Below are positions 1 through 8,911 of a DNA stretch of 64,000 nucleotides, piece after piece (positions within the stretch are counted from its first letter, which is position 1; the number at the start of each line of letters is the position of its first letter). The position numbers and the translations under genes were made by a program. The notes below the pieces were generated by a model. The model searched no databases and was not told the DNA's origin. It was given only the letters and a program-made list of their open reading frames with translations. The stretch is from [Zimmermannella] faecalis ATCC 13722 (lineage in GTDB: Bacteria > Actinomycetota > Actinomycetes > Actinomycetales > Microbacteriaceae). The stretch lies in assembly GCF_000381765.1 (NCBI RefSeq), contig NZ_KB907074.1:310001-374000 (forward strand), in the 5' to 3' direction.

Positions 1-96
1 GTCCGAACGGGTGTGCGCGAGCCCAGTGGGCCTTCTCGGCGCGCGGTAGATTCCGGGTAGACTTGGAGGGAGAGGCGAGTAAAGGGCAGGTATTCT

Positions 97-1065
97 GTGA
101 CGATCGATCGATTGGCCGGCGCGTCAAACGCCGTAACATCCGCGTCAACGCGCGTTGGCGCGTCTGAGTCGATCGGCGTCAAACGCAAGTTGAAGGCCTA
201 CGTCGCCCTCACGAAACCGCGCATCATTGAGCTCCTGCTCATCACGACCCTGCCGACGATGCTGCTCGCGGCTCGCGGGTTCCCGTCTGTCTGGCTCATG
301 CTCGGGGTGCTCGTTGGCGGCGCTCTCTCGGCGGGGAGCGCGAACGCGTTCAACTGCTACCTCGACCGCGACATTGATCGTGTGATGAAGCGCACCGAAA
401 AGCGCCCGCTCGTGACCGGCGAGCTCTCCGACCGCGAGGCGCTCGTGTTCGCGTGGGCGCTCGGCGTGATCTCGACGGCCGTGCTGTGGCTCGTCGCGAA
501 CCCGCTCACGGCCGGCTTGTCGGTCGGGGCGATTCTGCTCTACGTCGTGCTGTACACGATGCTGCTGAAGCGCCGCACCGATCAGAACATCGTGTGGGGC
601 GGTGTCGCCGGGTGTATGCCGGTGCTCATCGGCTGGGCGTCGGTGACCAACTCCCTGTCGTGGGAAGCGCTCGTACTCTTCCTCATCATCTTCCTCTGGA
701 CTCCCGCCCACTACTGGCCGCTGTCGGTGAAGTACCGCGACGACTACGACCGCGCCGACGTGCCCATGTTGTCGGTAACTGAGGGCGAGGGCTCCGTCGC
801 ACTGCAGTCGGTCATCTACGCGTGGGCGACCGTCATTGGCAGCTTGGTACTCATTCCCCTCGCGCCGATGGGTTGGGTCTACACCGTCGCTGCGCTCGGC
901 GCTGGCGCCTGGTTCGTCATCGAGGCGCACCTGCTCTACGCCAACGTCGTGCGGGCAACCGGCGCCTCGAACCCGATGCGGGTGTTCCACCTGTCGATTC
1001 TCTACCTCACGATCGTGTTCATCGCGGTCGGCGTTGACCCCCTCGTCTTCCTGCCGATCGGGTAA
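97..1065 (+). CDS. ctaB: protoheme IX farnesyltransferase (heme O synthase)
   Basis: Integral membrane UbiA-family prenyltransferase that adds a farnesyl chain to protoheme IX to make heme O, the precursor of the heme A used by aa3 oxidase. The 322-residue protein has the family's N-x3-D-x-D-x-D signature around residues 86-94 (NCYLDRDID), followed by MKRTEKRP, and many hydrophobic segments. The GTG start has a purine-rich GGGCAGG about 6 bases upstream. The first 35 residues are a polar leader, as is common in actinobacterial CtaB. It converges on ctaA (heme A synthase), the next enzyme of the pathway, across a shared hairpin. Length and motif leave little doubt. Confidence 0.96.
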   Translation: MTIDRLAGASNAVTSASTRVGASESIGVKRKLKAYVALTKPRIIELLLITTLPTMLLAARGFPSVWLMLGVLVGGALSAGSANAFNCYLDRDIDRVMKRTEKRPLVTGELSDREALVFAWALGVISTAVLWLVANPLTAGLSVGAILLYVVLYTMLLKRRTDQNIVWGGVAGCMPVLIGWASVTNSLSWEALVLFLIIFLWTPAHYWPLSVKYRDDYDRADVPMLSVTEGEGSVALQSVIYAWATVIGSLVLIPLAPMGWVYTVAALGAGAWFVIEAHLLYANVVRATGASNPMRVFHLSILYLTIVFIAVGVDPLVFLPIG

Positions 1066-1091
1066 CTTCTCGAGGCCTTGGCGCCAGAGAA

Positions 1092-1131
1092 AACGCGGCC
1101 GCCCTCCCAAGCACGGGAGGGCGGCCGCGTT
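1092..1131. terminator. bidirectional hairpin terminator between ctaB and ctaA
   Basis: A 17-base perfect stem (1092-1108 with 1115-1131) closed by a 6-base loop lies between the converging stops of ctaB and ctaA. It is GC-rich with short T/A-containing flanks, so it can serve both strands. Confidence 0.8.
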
Positions 1132-1144
1132 GTGTAAACCGGGG

Positions 1145-2044
1145 CTATCGGCCTCGGCGCGCGTTCACGATCACGAGCGTGAGCTGCGCGACCGCGACGA
1201 CCGCGAGAATCATGTGGGTGGCAACCGACCAAACCGGCAGCCCGGTGCGCGACTGGTAGACACCGAAGGCGATCTGCACGACGACGATGACGGTGAGCGC
1301 GATGACGCCGCGGCGCGTGTGTGTGGGACCGCTGCGTCCCACGATCACGAGCAGCACGACGAGAGCCGCCGCGAGCGCGTAGGCGGGCCACGAGTGCACG
1401 TGTTGCATCACCTCGGCGTTGAGCCCGTTCCGGGCCGCGATCGAGTCACCCGCGTGCGGACCGGCGCCGGTCGTGAGCACTCCGACGATCTCGGTGATCC
1501 AGGTGAGCACGGCGACGATCATGAGCGCGACCCACACGGCGCGCGGAGCCTTCGGTGTCGAGTCGATCGGGAGGGGCTCGGCAAGACGCACTCGCTGGAG
1601 GAGCATCGCCGCGACACCGACGAGGGCAACGGAGATGAGGAAGTGTACGCCGACGATGCGCGGGTCGAGGTGGAAGAGTACCGTGACGCCGCCAACCGCG
1701 GCCTGCACGATGATGAGGATGCCGACGAGGAACGCGGGCCGCCGCAGGCCGTACTCCTTCGGTGCGTTGAAGACCGCGAGGAACGTGAGCAGCGCGACGA
1801 CGACGAGCACGCCCGTGAGGGTGCGGTTCCCAAACTCAATGAGTCCGTGGATCCCCATCTCCTTCGTTGGGACGAGCGACTCGGTCGTGCACAAGGGCCA
1901 CGTCGGGCAACCGAGTCCGGAGCCCGTGAGACGTACGAGGCCGCCCGTGCCGACAATGAGAATGTTGACCACCAGGTTTGCCCACGCGAGCGCGCGGGTC
2001 CAGCCGGTGACCGATTGCGGCATCATGAATGCGAGCCGTTTCAA
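1145..2044 (-). CDS. ctaA: heme A synthase (COX15/CtaA family)
   Basis: Membrane enzyme that oxidises the C8 methyl of heme O to give heme A. The 299-residue product has about eight hydrophobic segments and histidines placed as in CtaA heme ligands (the H66-G-L-I-E-F-x-N-R region, then further His residues in later helices). An early GLGCPTWPLC loop supplies the pair of extracellular cysteines (C46, C52) typical of this family. It lies on the minus strand, converging with ctaB and divergent from the suf operon. The 177-base gap to sufB should hold promoters for both directions, but no site is convincing by eye. Confidence 0.95.
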   Translation of the reverse strand: MKRLAFMMPQSVTGWTRALAWANLVVNILIVGTGGLVRLTGSGLGCPTWPLCTTESLVPTKEMGIHGLIEFGNRTLTGVLVVVALLTFLAVFNAPKEYGLRRPAFLVGILIIVQAAVGGVTVLFHLDPRIVGVHFLISVALVGVAAMLLQRVRLAEPLPIDSTPKAPRAVWVALMIVAVLTWITEIVGVLTTGAGPHAGDSIAARNGLNAEVMQHVHSWPAYALAAALVVLLVIVGRSGPTHTRRGVIALTVIVVVQIAFGVYQSRTGLPVWSVATHMILAVVAVAQLTLVIVNARRGR

Positions 2045-2245
2045 CGACGTACCTCTCAGTCTGTGTGCTTTACCCCGAGTTGTCTGGACAGTGGCTTAGA
2101 CTTAGGGGTGGTGTTCGTTTCGCGCGAGCGCGCTTCCCAAGAGACTGACGGGGAAGGAATCAGCGCATGAACGCGTTTCATTCTATGCGGGTGTGCGCAT
2201 CCGCCGCGCGAGCTTCGAACCGTGGACGATATGAAAGAGGTAGGG

Positions 2246-3664
2246 ATGTCTGATCTGCTCATCGACCGCCCCGAGCTCAATGACCTGGGTCAGTATGAGT
2301 TCGGCTGGCATGACCCGGATGTTGCGGGATCGGCGGCCAAACGTGGCCTGAGCGAGGACGTTGTGCGTGACATCTCGCGCATCAAGAACGAGCCCAAATG
2401 GATGCTCGAGCGTCGCCTCAAGGGCCTGCAGATGTTTGGGCGCAAGCCGATGCCGACCTGGGGCGCCGACCTCAGCGACATTGATTTCGACAACATCAAG
2501 TACTTTGTTCGCGCATCCGAGGCGCAGGCCCAGTCGTGGGAGGACCTGCCGGAAGATATCCGCAACACCTACGAGCGACTCGGCATTCCCGAGGCTGAGC
2601 GCCAGCGTCTCGTCGCGGGCGTCGCCGCGCAGTACGAGTCCGAGGTCGTCTACCACCAGATCAACGAGGAGCTCGAGCGCCAGGGTGTCATCTTCATGGA
2701 CACCGACACCGCGCTGCGCGAGCACCCCGAGTTCTTCGAGGAGTACTACGGCACGGTGATTCCTGCGGGCGACAATAAGTTCGCCGCGCTGAACACCGCG
2801 GTGTGGTCGGGCGGCTCGTTCGTGTACGTGCCGAAGGGCGTGCACGTCGAGATTCCGCTGCAGGCCTACTTCCGCATCAACACCGAGAACATGGGCCAGT
2901 TCGAGCGCACGCTGATCATCGCCGATGAGGGCAGCTACGTGCACTACATCGAGGGCTGCACGGCGCCGATCTACAAGACCGACTCGCTGCACTCGGCCGT
3001 CGTCGAGATCATCGCGAAGAAGGATGCCCGTGTTCGATACACGACGATCCAGAACTGGTCGAACAACGTCTACAACCTCGTGACGAAGCGCGCCATCGCC
3101 GAAGAGGGCGCGACGATGGAGTGGATTGACGGCAACATCGGCTCGAAGGTGACGATGAAGTACCCGTCGATCTACCTCACTGGCGAACGTGCGAAGGGCG
3201 AAACGCTCTCGGTCGCGTTTGCGGGCCCCGGACAGCACCAGGACGCGGGCGCGAAGATGATCCACATGGCGCCGCACACCCAGTCGTCGATCGTCTCAAA
3301 GTCGATCGCCCGCGGTGGCGGTCGTGCGGGCTATCGCGGCGAGGTGCGCATCGCCGAGAACGCGCACAATTCGGCGAACTCGGTGGTGTGTGATGCCCTC
3401 CTCGTCGACGAGATCTCGCGGTCGGACACGTATCCGGCGATCGACATTCGCGTCGACGACGTGCAGCTCGGTCACGAAGCGACCGTCACGAAGGTGTCTG
3501 AGGAGCAGCTGTTTTACCTCATGAGCCGCGGCCTCGAGGAGACCGAGGCAATGGCCATGATCGTGCGCGGGTTCATCGAACCGATCGCGCGCGAGCTGCC
3601 GATGGAATACGCGCTCGAGCTGAACAAGCTCATCGAAATGAACATGGAAGGATCGGTCGGTTAG
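2246..3664 (+). CDS. sufB: Fe-S cluster assembly scaffold SufB
   Basis: Core scaffold of the SUF Fe-S assembly complex (SufBC2D, cytosolic). The 472-residue protein carries the conserved [19 protein letters not shown] and [20 protein letters not shown] blocks of the beta-helix core and the C-terminal helices that bind SufC. I chose the ATG at 2246 because AAAGAGG lies just upstream and the N-terminus [11 protein letters not shown] fits actinobacterial SufB. A GTG eight codons earlier is also open. It is the first gene of a five-gene forward operon (sufB, sufD, Rieske, sufC, sufT-like). No sufR-type regulator gene is adjacent, unlike in mycobacteria. Confidence 0.96.
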   Translation: MSDLLIDRPELNDLGQYEFGWHDPDVAGSAAKRGLSEDVVRDISRIKNEPKWMLERRLKGLQMFGRKPMPTWGADLSDIDFDNIKYFVRASEAQAQSWEDLPEDIRNTYERLGIPEAERQRLVAGVAAQYESEVVYHQINEELERQGVIFMDTDTALREHPEFFEEYYGTVIPAGDNKFAALNTAVWSGGSFVYVPKGVHVEIPLQAYFRINTENMGQFERTLIIADEGSYVHYIEGCTAPIYKTDSLHSAVVEIIAKKDARVRYTTIQNWSNNVYNLVTKRAIAEEGATMEWIDGNIGSKVTMKYPSIYLTGERAKGETLSVAFAGPGQHQDAGAKMIHMAPHTQSSIVSKSIARGGGRAGYRGEVRIAENAHNSANSVVCDALLVDEISRSDTYPAIDIRVDDVQLGHEATVTKVSEEQLFYLMSRGLEETEAMAMIVRGFIEPIARELPMEYALELNKLIEMNMEGSVG

Positions 3665-3668
3665 ACCT

Positions 3669-4856
3669 ATGACGATTACCGAAACTCCGCGCCTGCCCGA
3701 GAGCGCCGGAAAGTTCGTCCCCGTCCAGACCCGTTCGGAGCGCCCGACGTCGTTCGAACCGAGCGACTTCACGAAGCCGACTGGCCGCGAGGTCGACTGG
3801 AAGTTCACGCCGGTCGCAAAGCTTTCGCCGCTCTTCGTCGACGAGCCCGGTGACGAATCGGTCACCGTCGAGGTGACCGGGCCGGAGGGGTTCCGTGCTG
3901 GCACGCTCGCGCCGGGCGAGGCGCCGCGCGGCACCGGCTTCGTGCCCGAGGGGCTCGCCGAGGCGATCGCCTCGAAGCACGCCTCCGCGACCCACGTGGT
4001 GATCCCCGCCGGTACCGAGCTTGACGCTCCCGTGGTCGTTCGAGTGAGCGGGGGCACGGCCGAGGGCCGCGCACTCGTGCACCTCGTGCTGCAGGCCGAG
4101 GCCAACTCGACGGCGACGATCCTCGTGGAGCACACGGGGTCGGCGACGCTGAGCGAGAACGTCGAGATCCTCGTCGAAGACGGTGCGAACCTCGACGTCA
4201 TCGCGATTCACGAGTGGAACGACGACACGGTCCACACCGGCGCCCACCAGGCGAGCCTGGGCAAGGACGCGACGCTGAAGCACACGATCGTGACCTTCGG
4301 CGGCAAGGTCGTGCGGGTCAACCCGACGATTCACCTCAACGGCTCCGGTTCTGAGGGCATCGCGAAGGGGCTGTACTTCTCTGACGCGGGCCAGCACTTT
4401 GAGCACCAGGTCTACATCGACCACGCGGGCGAGCGCACGACGAGCGATGTGAACTACAAGGGTGCCCTGCAGGGCGAGGGCGCGCGTTCGGTCTGGATCG
4501 GCGACGTGCTGATTCGTCCGACTGCGGTCGGCACGAACAGCTACGAGCAGAACCGCAACCTCGTGCTCTCGAACGGTGCCCGCGCCGACTCGATCCCGAA
4601 CCTCGAGATTGAGACCGGCAATATCGAGGGTGCGGGTCACGCGTCGGCGACGGGCCGCTTCGAAGAGGAACAGCTGTTCTACCTCATGGCCCGGGGCATC
4701 GACGAACTCACGGCCCGGCGACTAGTCGTGCACGGATTCCTCAACGAGATCGTGCAGTCGATCAGCGTGCCCGAGGTGCAGGACCGCATGCGCGAAACCC
4801 TCGAGCGGGAACTGGAGGCGAGCACGGAAGCCATGATGGCGGCGAGCGCCGTATGA
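3669..4856 (+). CDS. sufD: Fe-S cluster assembly protein SufD
   Basis: Partner of SufB in the SufBC2D scaffold, needed for iron entry into the nascent cluster. The 395-residue protein shares the beta-helix core with SufB and ends in the SufBD helical domain ([29 protein letters not shown]), which includes the conserved His-Gly-Phe. It starts 4 bases after sufB and overlaps the next gene by 4 bases (ATGA), so translation is probably coupled. Confidence 0.95.
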   Translation: MTITETPRLPESAGKFVPVQTRSERPTSFEPSDFTKPTGREVDWKFTPVAKLSPLFVDEPGDESVTVEVTGPEGFRAGTLAPGEAPRGTGFVPEGLAEAIASKHASATHVVIPAGTELDAPVVVRVSGGTAEGRALVHLVLQAEANSTATILVEHTGSATLSENVEILVEDGANLDVIAIHEWNDDTVHTGAHQASLGKDATLKHTIVTFGGKVVRVNPTIHLNGSGSEGIAKGLYFSDAGQHFEHQVYIDHAGERTTSDVNYKGALQGEGARSVWIGDVLIRPTAVGTNSYEQNRNLVLSNGARADSIPNLEIETGNIEGAGHASATGRFEEEQLFYLMARGIDELTARRLVVHGFLNEIVQSISVPEVQDRMRETLERELEASTEAMMAASAV

Positions 4857-5185
4857 GTTTCGAGCGCGTCTGCGGGGTCGACGAAGTGCAGGTGGATTCC
4901 CCGATGCGCGTCGAACTCGGCGACCAGGCCATCGCGCTGGTGCGCGACTCGGCGGGCGAGCTCTTCGCAATCGGCGATCGCTGCACCCACGGCGACATCT
5001 CGCTTTCGGAGGGCTTCGTCGAAGACGGCACCCTCGAGTGCTGGGCCCACGGCTCGCAGTTTTCGCTCCGCACCGGGTGGCCGAAATCGCTTCCCGCCTT
5101 CGAACCCGTTCCGGTCTTCGCCATCAAGGTCGAAGACGACGAAATCTTCATTGACCCGACCCCGATCTATAGGGAGAACAACTAG
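4853..5185 (+). CDS. Rieske 2Fe-2S ferredoxin-like protein in the suf operon
   Basis: Small (110-residue) Rieske-type protein. The 2Fe-2S ligands are visible as C-T-H (CTHGDISL) and, 18 residues on, C-W-A-H (ECWAHGSQF), the C-x-H...C-x2-H pattern of soluble dioxygenase-type Rieske ferredoxins. It has no signal peptide or membrane segment. Its ATG overlaps the sufD stop, and sufC follows after 2 bases, so it is made with the SUF complex. In many actinobacteria a Rieske protein sits at this position. It may supply electrons to cluster assembly or receive a cluster, but its exact role is inferred from position. Confidence 0.88.
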   Translation: MSFERVCGVDEVQVDSPMRVELGDQAIALVRDSAGELFAIGDRCTHGDISLSEGFVEDGTLECWAHGSQFSLRTGWPKSLPAFEPVPVFAIKVEDDEIFIDPTPIYRENN

Positions 5186-5187
5186 TC

Positions 5188-5949
5188 ATGTCCGTTCTTG
5201 AAATCACGAACCTGCACGTGCAGGTCGAAACCGACCAGGGCCCCAAGGAAATCCTGAAGGGCGTCGACCTCACGCTGAACTCTGACGAGATTCACGCCAT
5301 CATGGGCCCGAACGGTTCGGGCAAGTCGACGCTCGCGTCGTCGATCGCTGGTCACCCGGCCTACGAGGTCACCGAGGGCTCCGTCAAGCTTGACGGCGAG
5401 GAAGTCCTCGAGATGTCGGTCGACGAGCGCGCGAAGGCCGGACTGTTCCTCGCGATGCAGTACCCGGTCGAGATTCCGGGTGTGACGCTCTCGAACTTCC
5501 TCCGCACCGCGAAGACTGCGATCGACGGCGAGGCGCCGGCACTCCGCGGCTGGCTCAAGGAGGTGCGTGGCTCGATGGAAAACCTCCGCATGGGCAACGA
5601 GTTCCTCGAGCGCAACGTGAACGAGGGCTTCTCGGGCGGTGAGAAGAAGCGCGCCGAGATCCTCCAGCTCGAGCTGCTCAAGCCGAAGTTCGCCGTGCTC
5701 GACGAGACCGACTCGGGCCTCGACGTCGACGCGCTGCGCATCGTGTCCGAGGGCGTCAACCGTGTGAAGGGCGAGACCGGCCTCGGCGTGCTCCTCATCA
5801 CGCACTACACCCGCATCCTCCGCTACATCAAGCCGGACTTCGTGCACGTCTTCGTCGACGGCCGTGTGGCCGACGAGGGCGGCGCCGAACTCGCCGAGAA
5901 GCTTGAGAACGAGGGCTACGACAGCTACCTTCAGGCTGCAAAGGCCTAA
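5188..5949 (+). CDS. sufC: Fe-S cluster assembly ATPase SufC
   Basis: ABC-type ATPase of the SufBC2D complex; ATP binding opens the SufB-SufD interface. The 253-residue protein has a Walker A at residues 40-48 (GPNGSGKST), the SufC-specific signature FSGGEKKRAEI, a Walker B FAVLDETDSGLD that keeps the family's ET pair, and the switch histidine in LLITHYTRIL. It is cytosolic with no permease partner. It lies 2 bases after the Rieske gene and 20 bases before the sufT-like gene, with a clear purine-rich site before the ATG. Confidence 0.97.
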   Translation: MSVLEITNLHVQVETDQGPKEILKGVDLTLNSDEIHAIMGPNGSGKSTLASSIAGHPAYEVTEGSVKLDGEEVLEMSVDERAKAGLFLAMQYPVEIPGVTLSNFLRTAKTAIDGEAPALRGWLKEVRGSMENLRMGNEFLERNVNEGFSGGEKKRAEILQLELLKPKFAVLDETDSGLDVDALRIVSEGVNRVKGETGLGVLLITHYTRILRYIKPDFVHVFVDGRVADEGGAELAEKLENEGYDSYLQAAKA

Positions 5950-5969
5950 GGCAAGCAAGGAAGGCCAAC

Positions 5970-6302
5970 ATGGCACTCGTTTCACTCGAACCGGTTCGCT
6001 ACGACGAACTCGAAGAGGCGCTGAAGTCGGTGGTTGACCCCGAGCTCGGCGTCAACATCGTCGACCTCGGCCTCATCTACGGACTCGACTGGGAGGACGA
6101 GCTCGACGCGCTCGTCATCTCGATGACCCTCACGTCGGCGGGCTGCCCGCTGACTGACGTGATTGAAGATGAGACGGCGAAGGCCCTCGACGGCCACGTC
6201 GAACGCTTCAAGATCAACTGGGTCTGGATGCCGCCGTGGGGCCCCGAGAAGATCACCGACGACGGTCGCGAGATGATGCGGGCCCTCGGGTTCAACATTT
6301 AG
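5970..6302 (+). CDS. metal-sulfur cluster assembly factor, MIP18/DUF59 family (SufT-like)
   Basis: 110-residue protein of the DUF59/MIP18 family (SufT, PaaD, Cia2 relatives), which helps deliver Fe-S clusters to target proteins. The sequence shows the family core VVDPELGVNIVDLGLIY near residues 20-36 and the TSAGCPLTDVIE block with the reactive cysteine. As the last gene of the suf operon it is followed at once by a strong hairpin. Cysteine desulfurase SufS and the sulfur carrier SufU are not in this operon and must be encoded elsewhere. I leave the symbol blank because sufT is used loosely. Confidence 0.9.
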   Translation: MALVSLEPVRYDELEEALKSVVDPELGVNIVDLGLIYGLDWEDELDALVISMTLTSAGCPLTDVIEDETAKALDGHVERFKINWVWMPPWGPEKITDDGREMMRALGFNI

Positions 6303-6320
6303 CACCGCGTCAGACGCACC

Positions 6321-6353
6321 GAAGCCCGGGCACAAATTGTGTGCCCGGGCTTC
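6321..6353. terminator. hairpin terminator after the suf operon
   Basis: A 14-base perfect inverted repeat (6321-6334 with 6340-6353) lies between the suf operon and the opposing bioN stop. It can end transcription from both sides. Confidence 0.8.
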
Positions 6354-6385
6354 GTCGTGCGTCCCAGCAGGGGTGGCGCGGTTGC

Positions 6386-6982
6386 TCAGTCGAGCCCGCG
6401 GGCCCGCATTGCATCGGCGAGTTGATCACCGTGCTGCAGCGTGAGTACCAGCAGGGGCATGAGGATGCGCGGTGATGCGCCGCGGCGGCCGCGCGCGATG
6501 AGTGCCTCGCGGAGGCTGCCAGCGAGCGCGGCGATGACCGGGACCGTCGCGATCGTGAGGGAGAGGACGAGCGCGACCCGGTCGGGACGCCCGCCGAGCG
6601 GGCGAAGCGGTGCGAGCATCCGCTCGAGCAGGTCCATGAGCCGCGACATCGGCGTCGTGAGCGTGAGCAGGGCCGCAAGGAGCACGACGATGAGTACGCG
6701 CCCGGTGTTGAGCACGGCAATCTGCCACGGCAGGAAGATGAGCTGCGGAACGAGCATGATCACAAGGAGCCACCGCAACTGCCAGAGCTGAGCCGCGACG
6801 TCGGCTGGGGAGAGCCCCGCGACAAACAGCAGCGCGAGTGTGACCGCGCCGGCGCCAACGAGGAGCTGCCACGTGTCGCCGACGAGCGACAGCACGAGGG
6901 TTGCCACTACGAGCGCGAGAAGCTTGCACCACGCGGGTGCGCGGTGGATCGGGCTCGAACCCGGTCGGTACAGGGAGATCAC
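6386..6982 (-). CDS. bioN: energy-coupling factor transmembrane protein (biotin ECF T component)
   Basis: 198-residue membrane protein of the EcfT/CbiQ family. It is the T component that couples ATP hydrolysis by BioM to movement of the BioY substrate-binding subunit. It has four to five hydrophobic segments and an ARG signature near the C-terminus (LIARGRRG, then AMRARGLD), the coupling helices that grip the ATPase. Its ATG overlaps the bioM stop (ATGA), and it ends the three-gene bioYMN operon on the minus strand. Confidence 0.93.
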   Translation of the reverse strand: MISLYRPGSSPIHRAPAWCKLLALVVATLVLSLVGDTWQLLVGAGAVTLALLFVAGLSPADVAAQLWQLRWLLVIMLVPQLIFLPWQIAVLNTGRVLIVVLLAALLTLTTPMSRLMDLLERMLAPLRPLGGRPDRVALVLSLTIATVPVIAALAGSLREALIARGRRGASPRILMPLLVLTLQHGDQLADAMRARGLD

Positions 6983-7671
6983 GCGACGCTCGCTCGGTAC
7001 CGGGCGACAACCTCCGCTGGGGCATCGACCGCTTCGATACCACCGTCGCGGACGAGCACCGCGACGTCACAGCGCTCGGCGAGCTCGAGGTCGTGGGTGA
7101 CGATCACGAGCTGATGCGCCGCGTCGGCGTCGAGCAGCGTTTGCGCGATCGTCTCACGGTTGCGCAGGTCGAGAAGTGCCGTGGGCTCGTCGGCAACCAC
7201 GAGCGCCGGTTCGGTCGAGAGCACCGCGGTCACCGCGAGCAGCTGCTGCTGACCACTCGAGAGCGAGTGGGCGGGCGCATCCGCGAGCTGTTGGAGCCCC
7301 GAGCGGGTGAGCGCAGCGTCGACCCGCATTCGCACCTCGTTTCGCGGCAAATCTCTCCCGCGAAACGAGAAGGCGAGGTCTTCGCGCACGGTCGGCATGA
7401 TGATCTGCGCTGCGGGGTTGGGAAACACGAAGCCGACCCTGCGGCGCACCTCGGGCCCCTGCATTGCCGGGTCGAGCCCGTGCACGCGGACCTCGCCGCG
7501 CGTCGCAGTGACGAGGCCGTTGAGCAGCCGCGCGAGGGTTGACTTGCCCGAGCCGTTCTCGCCAATGATCGCGATTCGTCGGGCGTCGAGGGCGAAGTGC
7601 ACGTTGCGGAGCGCGGGCCGGCCCTCGCGCGTCACCGAGACGCCGCGCAGCTCGATGTTCGCCGCGGTCAT
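6979..7671 (-). CDS. bioM: biotin ECF transporter ATPase (A component)
   Basis: ABC ATPase of the biotin ECF importer, 230 residues from an ATG that overlaps the bioY stop. Walker A is GENGSGKST near residue 38, the signature is SLSSGQQQLLA and Walker B is ALVVADEPTALLDLRN. An upstream extension of the frame to 8331 only shadows bioY and is not used. It sits between bioY and bioN with 4-base overlaps on both sides, the classic bioYMN order in actinobacteria. Confidence 0.94.
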   Translation of the reverse strand: MTAANIELRGVSVTREGRPALRNVHFALDARRIAIIGENGSGKSTLARLLNGLVTATRGEVRVHGLDPAMQGPEVRRRVGFVFPNPAAQIIMPTVREDLAFSFRGRDLPRNEVRMRVDAALTRSGLQQLADAPAHSLSSGQQQLLAVTAVLSTEPALVVADEPTALLDLRNRETIAQTLLDADAAHQLVIVTHDLELAERCDVAVLVRDGGIEAVDAPAEVVARYRASVA

Positions 7672-8255
7672 CGCTCCGCGCGCTCGGGCCAGGCGAATGC
7701 GCGAGGATACGCCCGCCAGAGCGCCATGGTCGCGGCGGTGGCGAGTGCGACCTTGATGAAATCGCCAGGCAGGAACGCGAGGCTCGTCAGGAGGGTCTCC
7801 CACAGCCCAAGCCCGGTGATGAGCGACTGCAGAGGAATCCCGACCGCGTAGATCGCGACGATGCCGCCGAGCGTTGCGCCGAGTGCGACCCGCCACCAGC
7901 GCGGGGTCGCGGCGCCGGCACGCACGATCAGGCCCACGAGGAATGCTCCGAACACCCAGCCGATGAGGTACCCGACCGAGGGGCCAGCGAAGACACCGAG
8001 GCCGCCGCGCCCGCCCGCGAGCAGGGGCAGGCCGAGGGCGACGAGTGCGAGCAGCGTCAGCACCGAGGCAGCACCACGCCAGGCACCGAGCACGGCGCCC
8101 GCGAGCATGACGCCGAGGGTCTGTGCCGTAATTGGGACGGCGCCGCCGATCATGATCGTGCCGGGGAGGCCGAGCACGGCAATGAGCGCGGCAAAGACCG
8201 CGATGCGGGCGAGGTCGGCGGTTGTGGCGCGGGGTGCGGCGACGGCCTGGGTCAT
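7668..8255 (-). CDS. bioY: biotin transporter substrate-binding protein BioY
   Basis: 195-residue S component of the biotin ECF transporter, with six hydrophobic segments. The BioY core is visible: a glycine-rich GGAVPITAQTLGVMLAG block and the G-R-G-G-L-G-V-F-A-G-P-S-V-G-Y-L-I-G-W segment that lines the biotin pocket. It is the first gene of bioYMN. Its start at 8255 is only 22 bases from a perfect palindrome (8277-8293) shared with the divergent TetR gene, so it is probably repressed by that protein when biotin is plentiful. Confidence 0.95.
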   Translation of the reverse strand: MTQAVAAPRATTADLARIAVFAALIAVLGLPGTIMIGGAVPITAQTLGVMLAGAVLGAWRGAASVLTLLALVALGLPLLAGGRGGLGVFAGPSVGYLIGWVFGAFLVGLIVRAGAATPRWWRVALGATLGGIVAIYAVGIPLQSLITGLGLWETLLTSLAFLPGDFIKVALATAATMALWRAYPRAFAWPERAER

Positions 8256-8276
8256 GGTTATCCTTCGATCGGTACT

Positions 8277-8293
8277 CCTGAACGGTGTTCAGG
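8277..8293. promoter_or_regulatory. perfect palindromic operator, BioQ-type
   Basis: CCTGAAC-GGT-GTTCAGG: two perfect 7-base arms with a 3-base centre, in the 45-base gap between the divergent bioY and TetR genes. It has the GAAC-N3-GTT core form known for BioQ operators in Corynebacterium and Mycobacterium. Its position lets one protein control both genes. Confidence 0.85.
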
Positions 8294-8300
8294 TTATACG

Positions 8301-8909
8301 ATGGGTGGGATGCCCGCAGCACCCAACGCACAATCTCGCAACACGACGTCGCCCGCGCATGCGGCGAAGGGCCGCTACGGAGGCGACGACGTCGTGCGTG
8401 CGGCGATGGGGATGCTCGCGCGCGGGGGACTGCCCGCGTTCAGCATGCGGGCGCTCGCCCGCGAGCTCGACGTGCAACCGAGCGCGCTCTACTGGCACTT
8501 CGCCGATAAGCAGACTCTGCTCGCCGCGATTGCCGACGAGATCATCGAGGCGGCCGAGCCCTCTGGCTCTGAGGCAACCCCGAGCGAGATCGCGACGGGG
8601 CTCCGCGAGGTGCTGCTCGCGCATCAGGATGGTGCGGAAATCGTCATGTCCTCGATTGCGCTCGGGCTCGGGGCAGCGGCGGCACACGAGCGCTTCGTCG
8701 TCGCGTTCGAGGATGCGGGGCTTGAGCGAGGGGTTGCCGCCGCGGCAGCGACGACCTCGCTTCACTACGTGCTCGGCGAGGTGATGCACGAGCAGCAGCG
8801 CGCGCAGGCGGTAGCATCTGGGGTGCCGGTTCACGCGCATCCAGTCGACGCGGGCGCGACGGCATTCGAGCGAGGGTATTCGGCGCTGTTGCGCGGTCTG
8901 GGGGAGTAG
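8301..8909 (+). CDS. bioQ: TetR-family repressor of biotin genes (BioQ-like)
   Basis: 202-residue TetR/AcrR protein. An N-terminal helix-turn-helix is visible around residues 28-68 (AAMGMLARGG, then ALARELDVQPSALYWHFADKQTLL), followed by an all-helical ligand/dimer domain. It diverges from bioYMN across a perfect palindrome of BioQ type, so it most likely represses both itself and the biotin transporter. In corynebacteria and mycobacteria BioQ does this, but it does not bind biotin directly in the way BirA does. Starts at 8301 or 8310 are both possible. The symbol rests on context and operator form rather than on a sequence match. Confidence 0.8.
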   Translation: MGGMPAAPNAQSRNTTSPAHAAKGRYGGDDVVRAAMGMLARGGLPAFSMRALARELDVQPSALYWHFADKQTLLAAIADEIIEAAEPSGSEATPSEIATGLREVLLAHQDGAEIVMSSIALGLGAAAAHERFVVAFEDAGLERGVAAAAATTSLHYVLGEVMHEQQRAQAVASGVPVHAHPVDAGATAFERGYSALLRGLGE

Positions 8910-8911
8910 TC

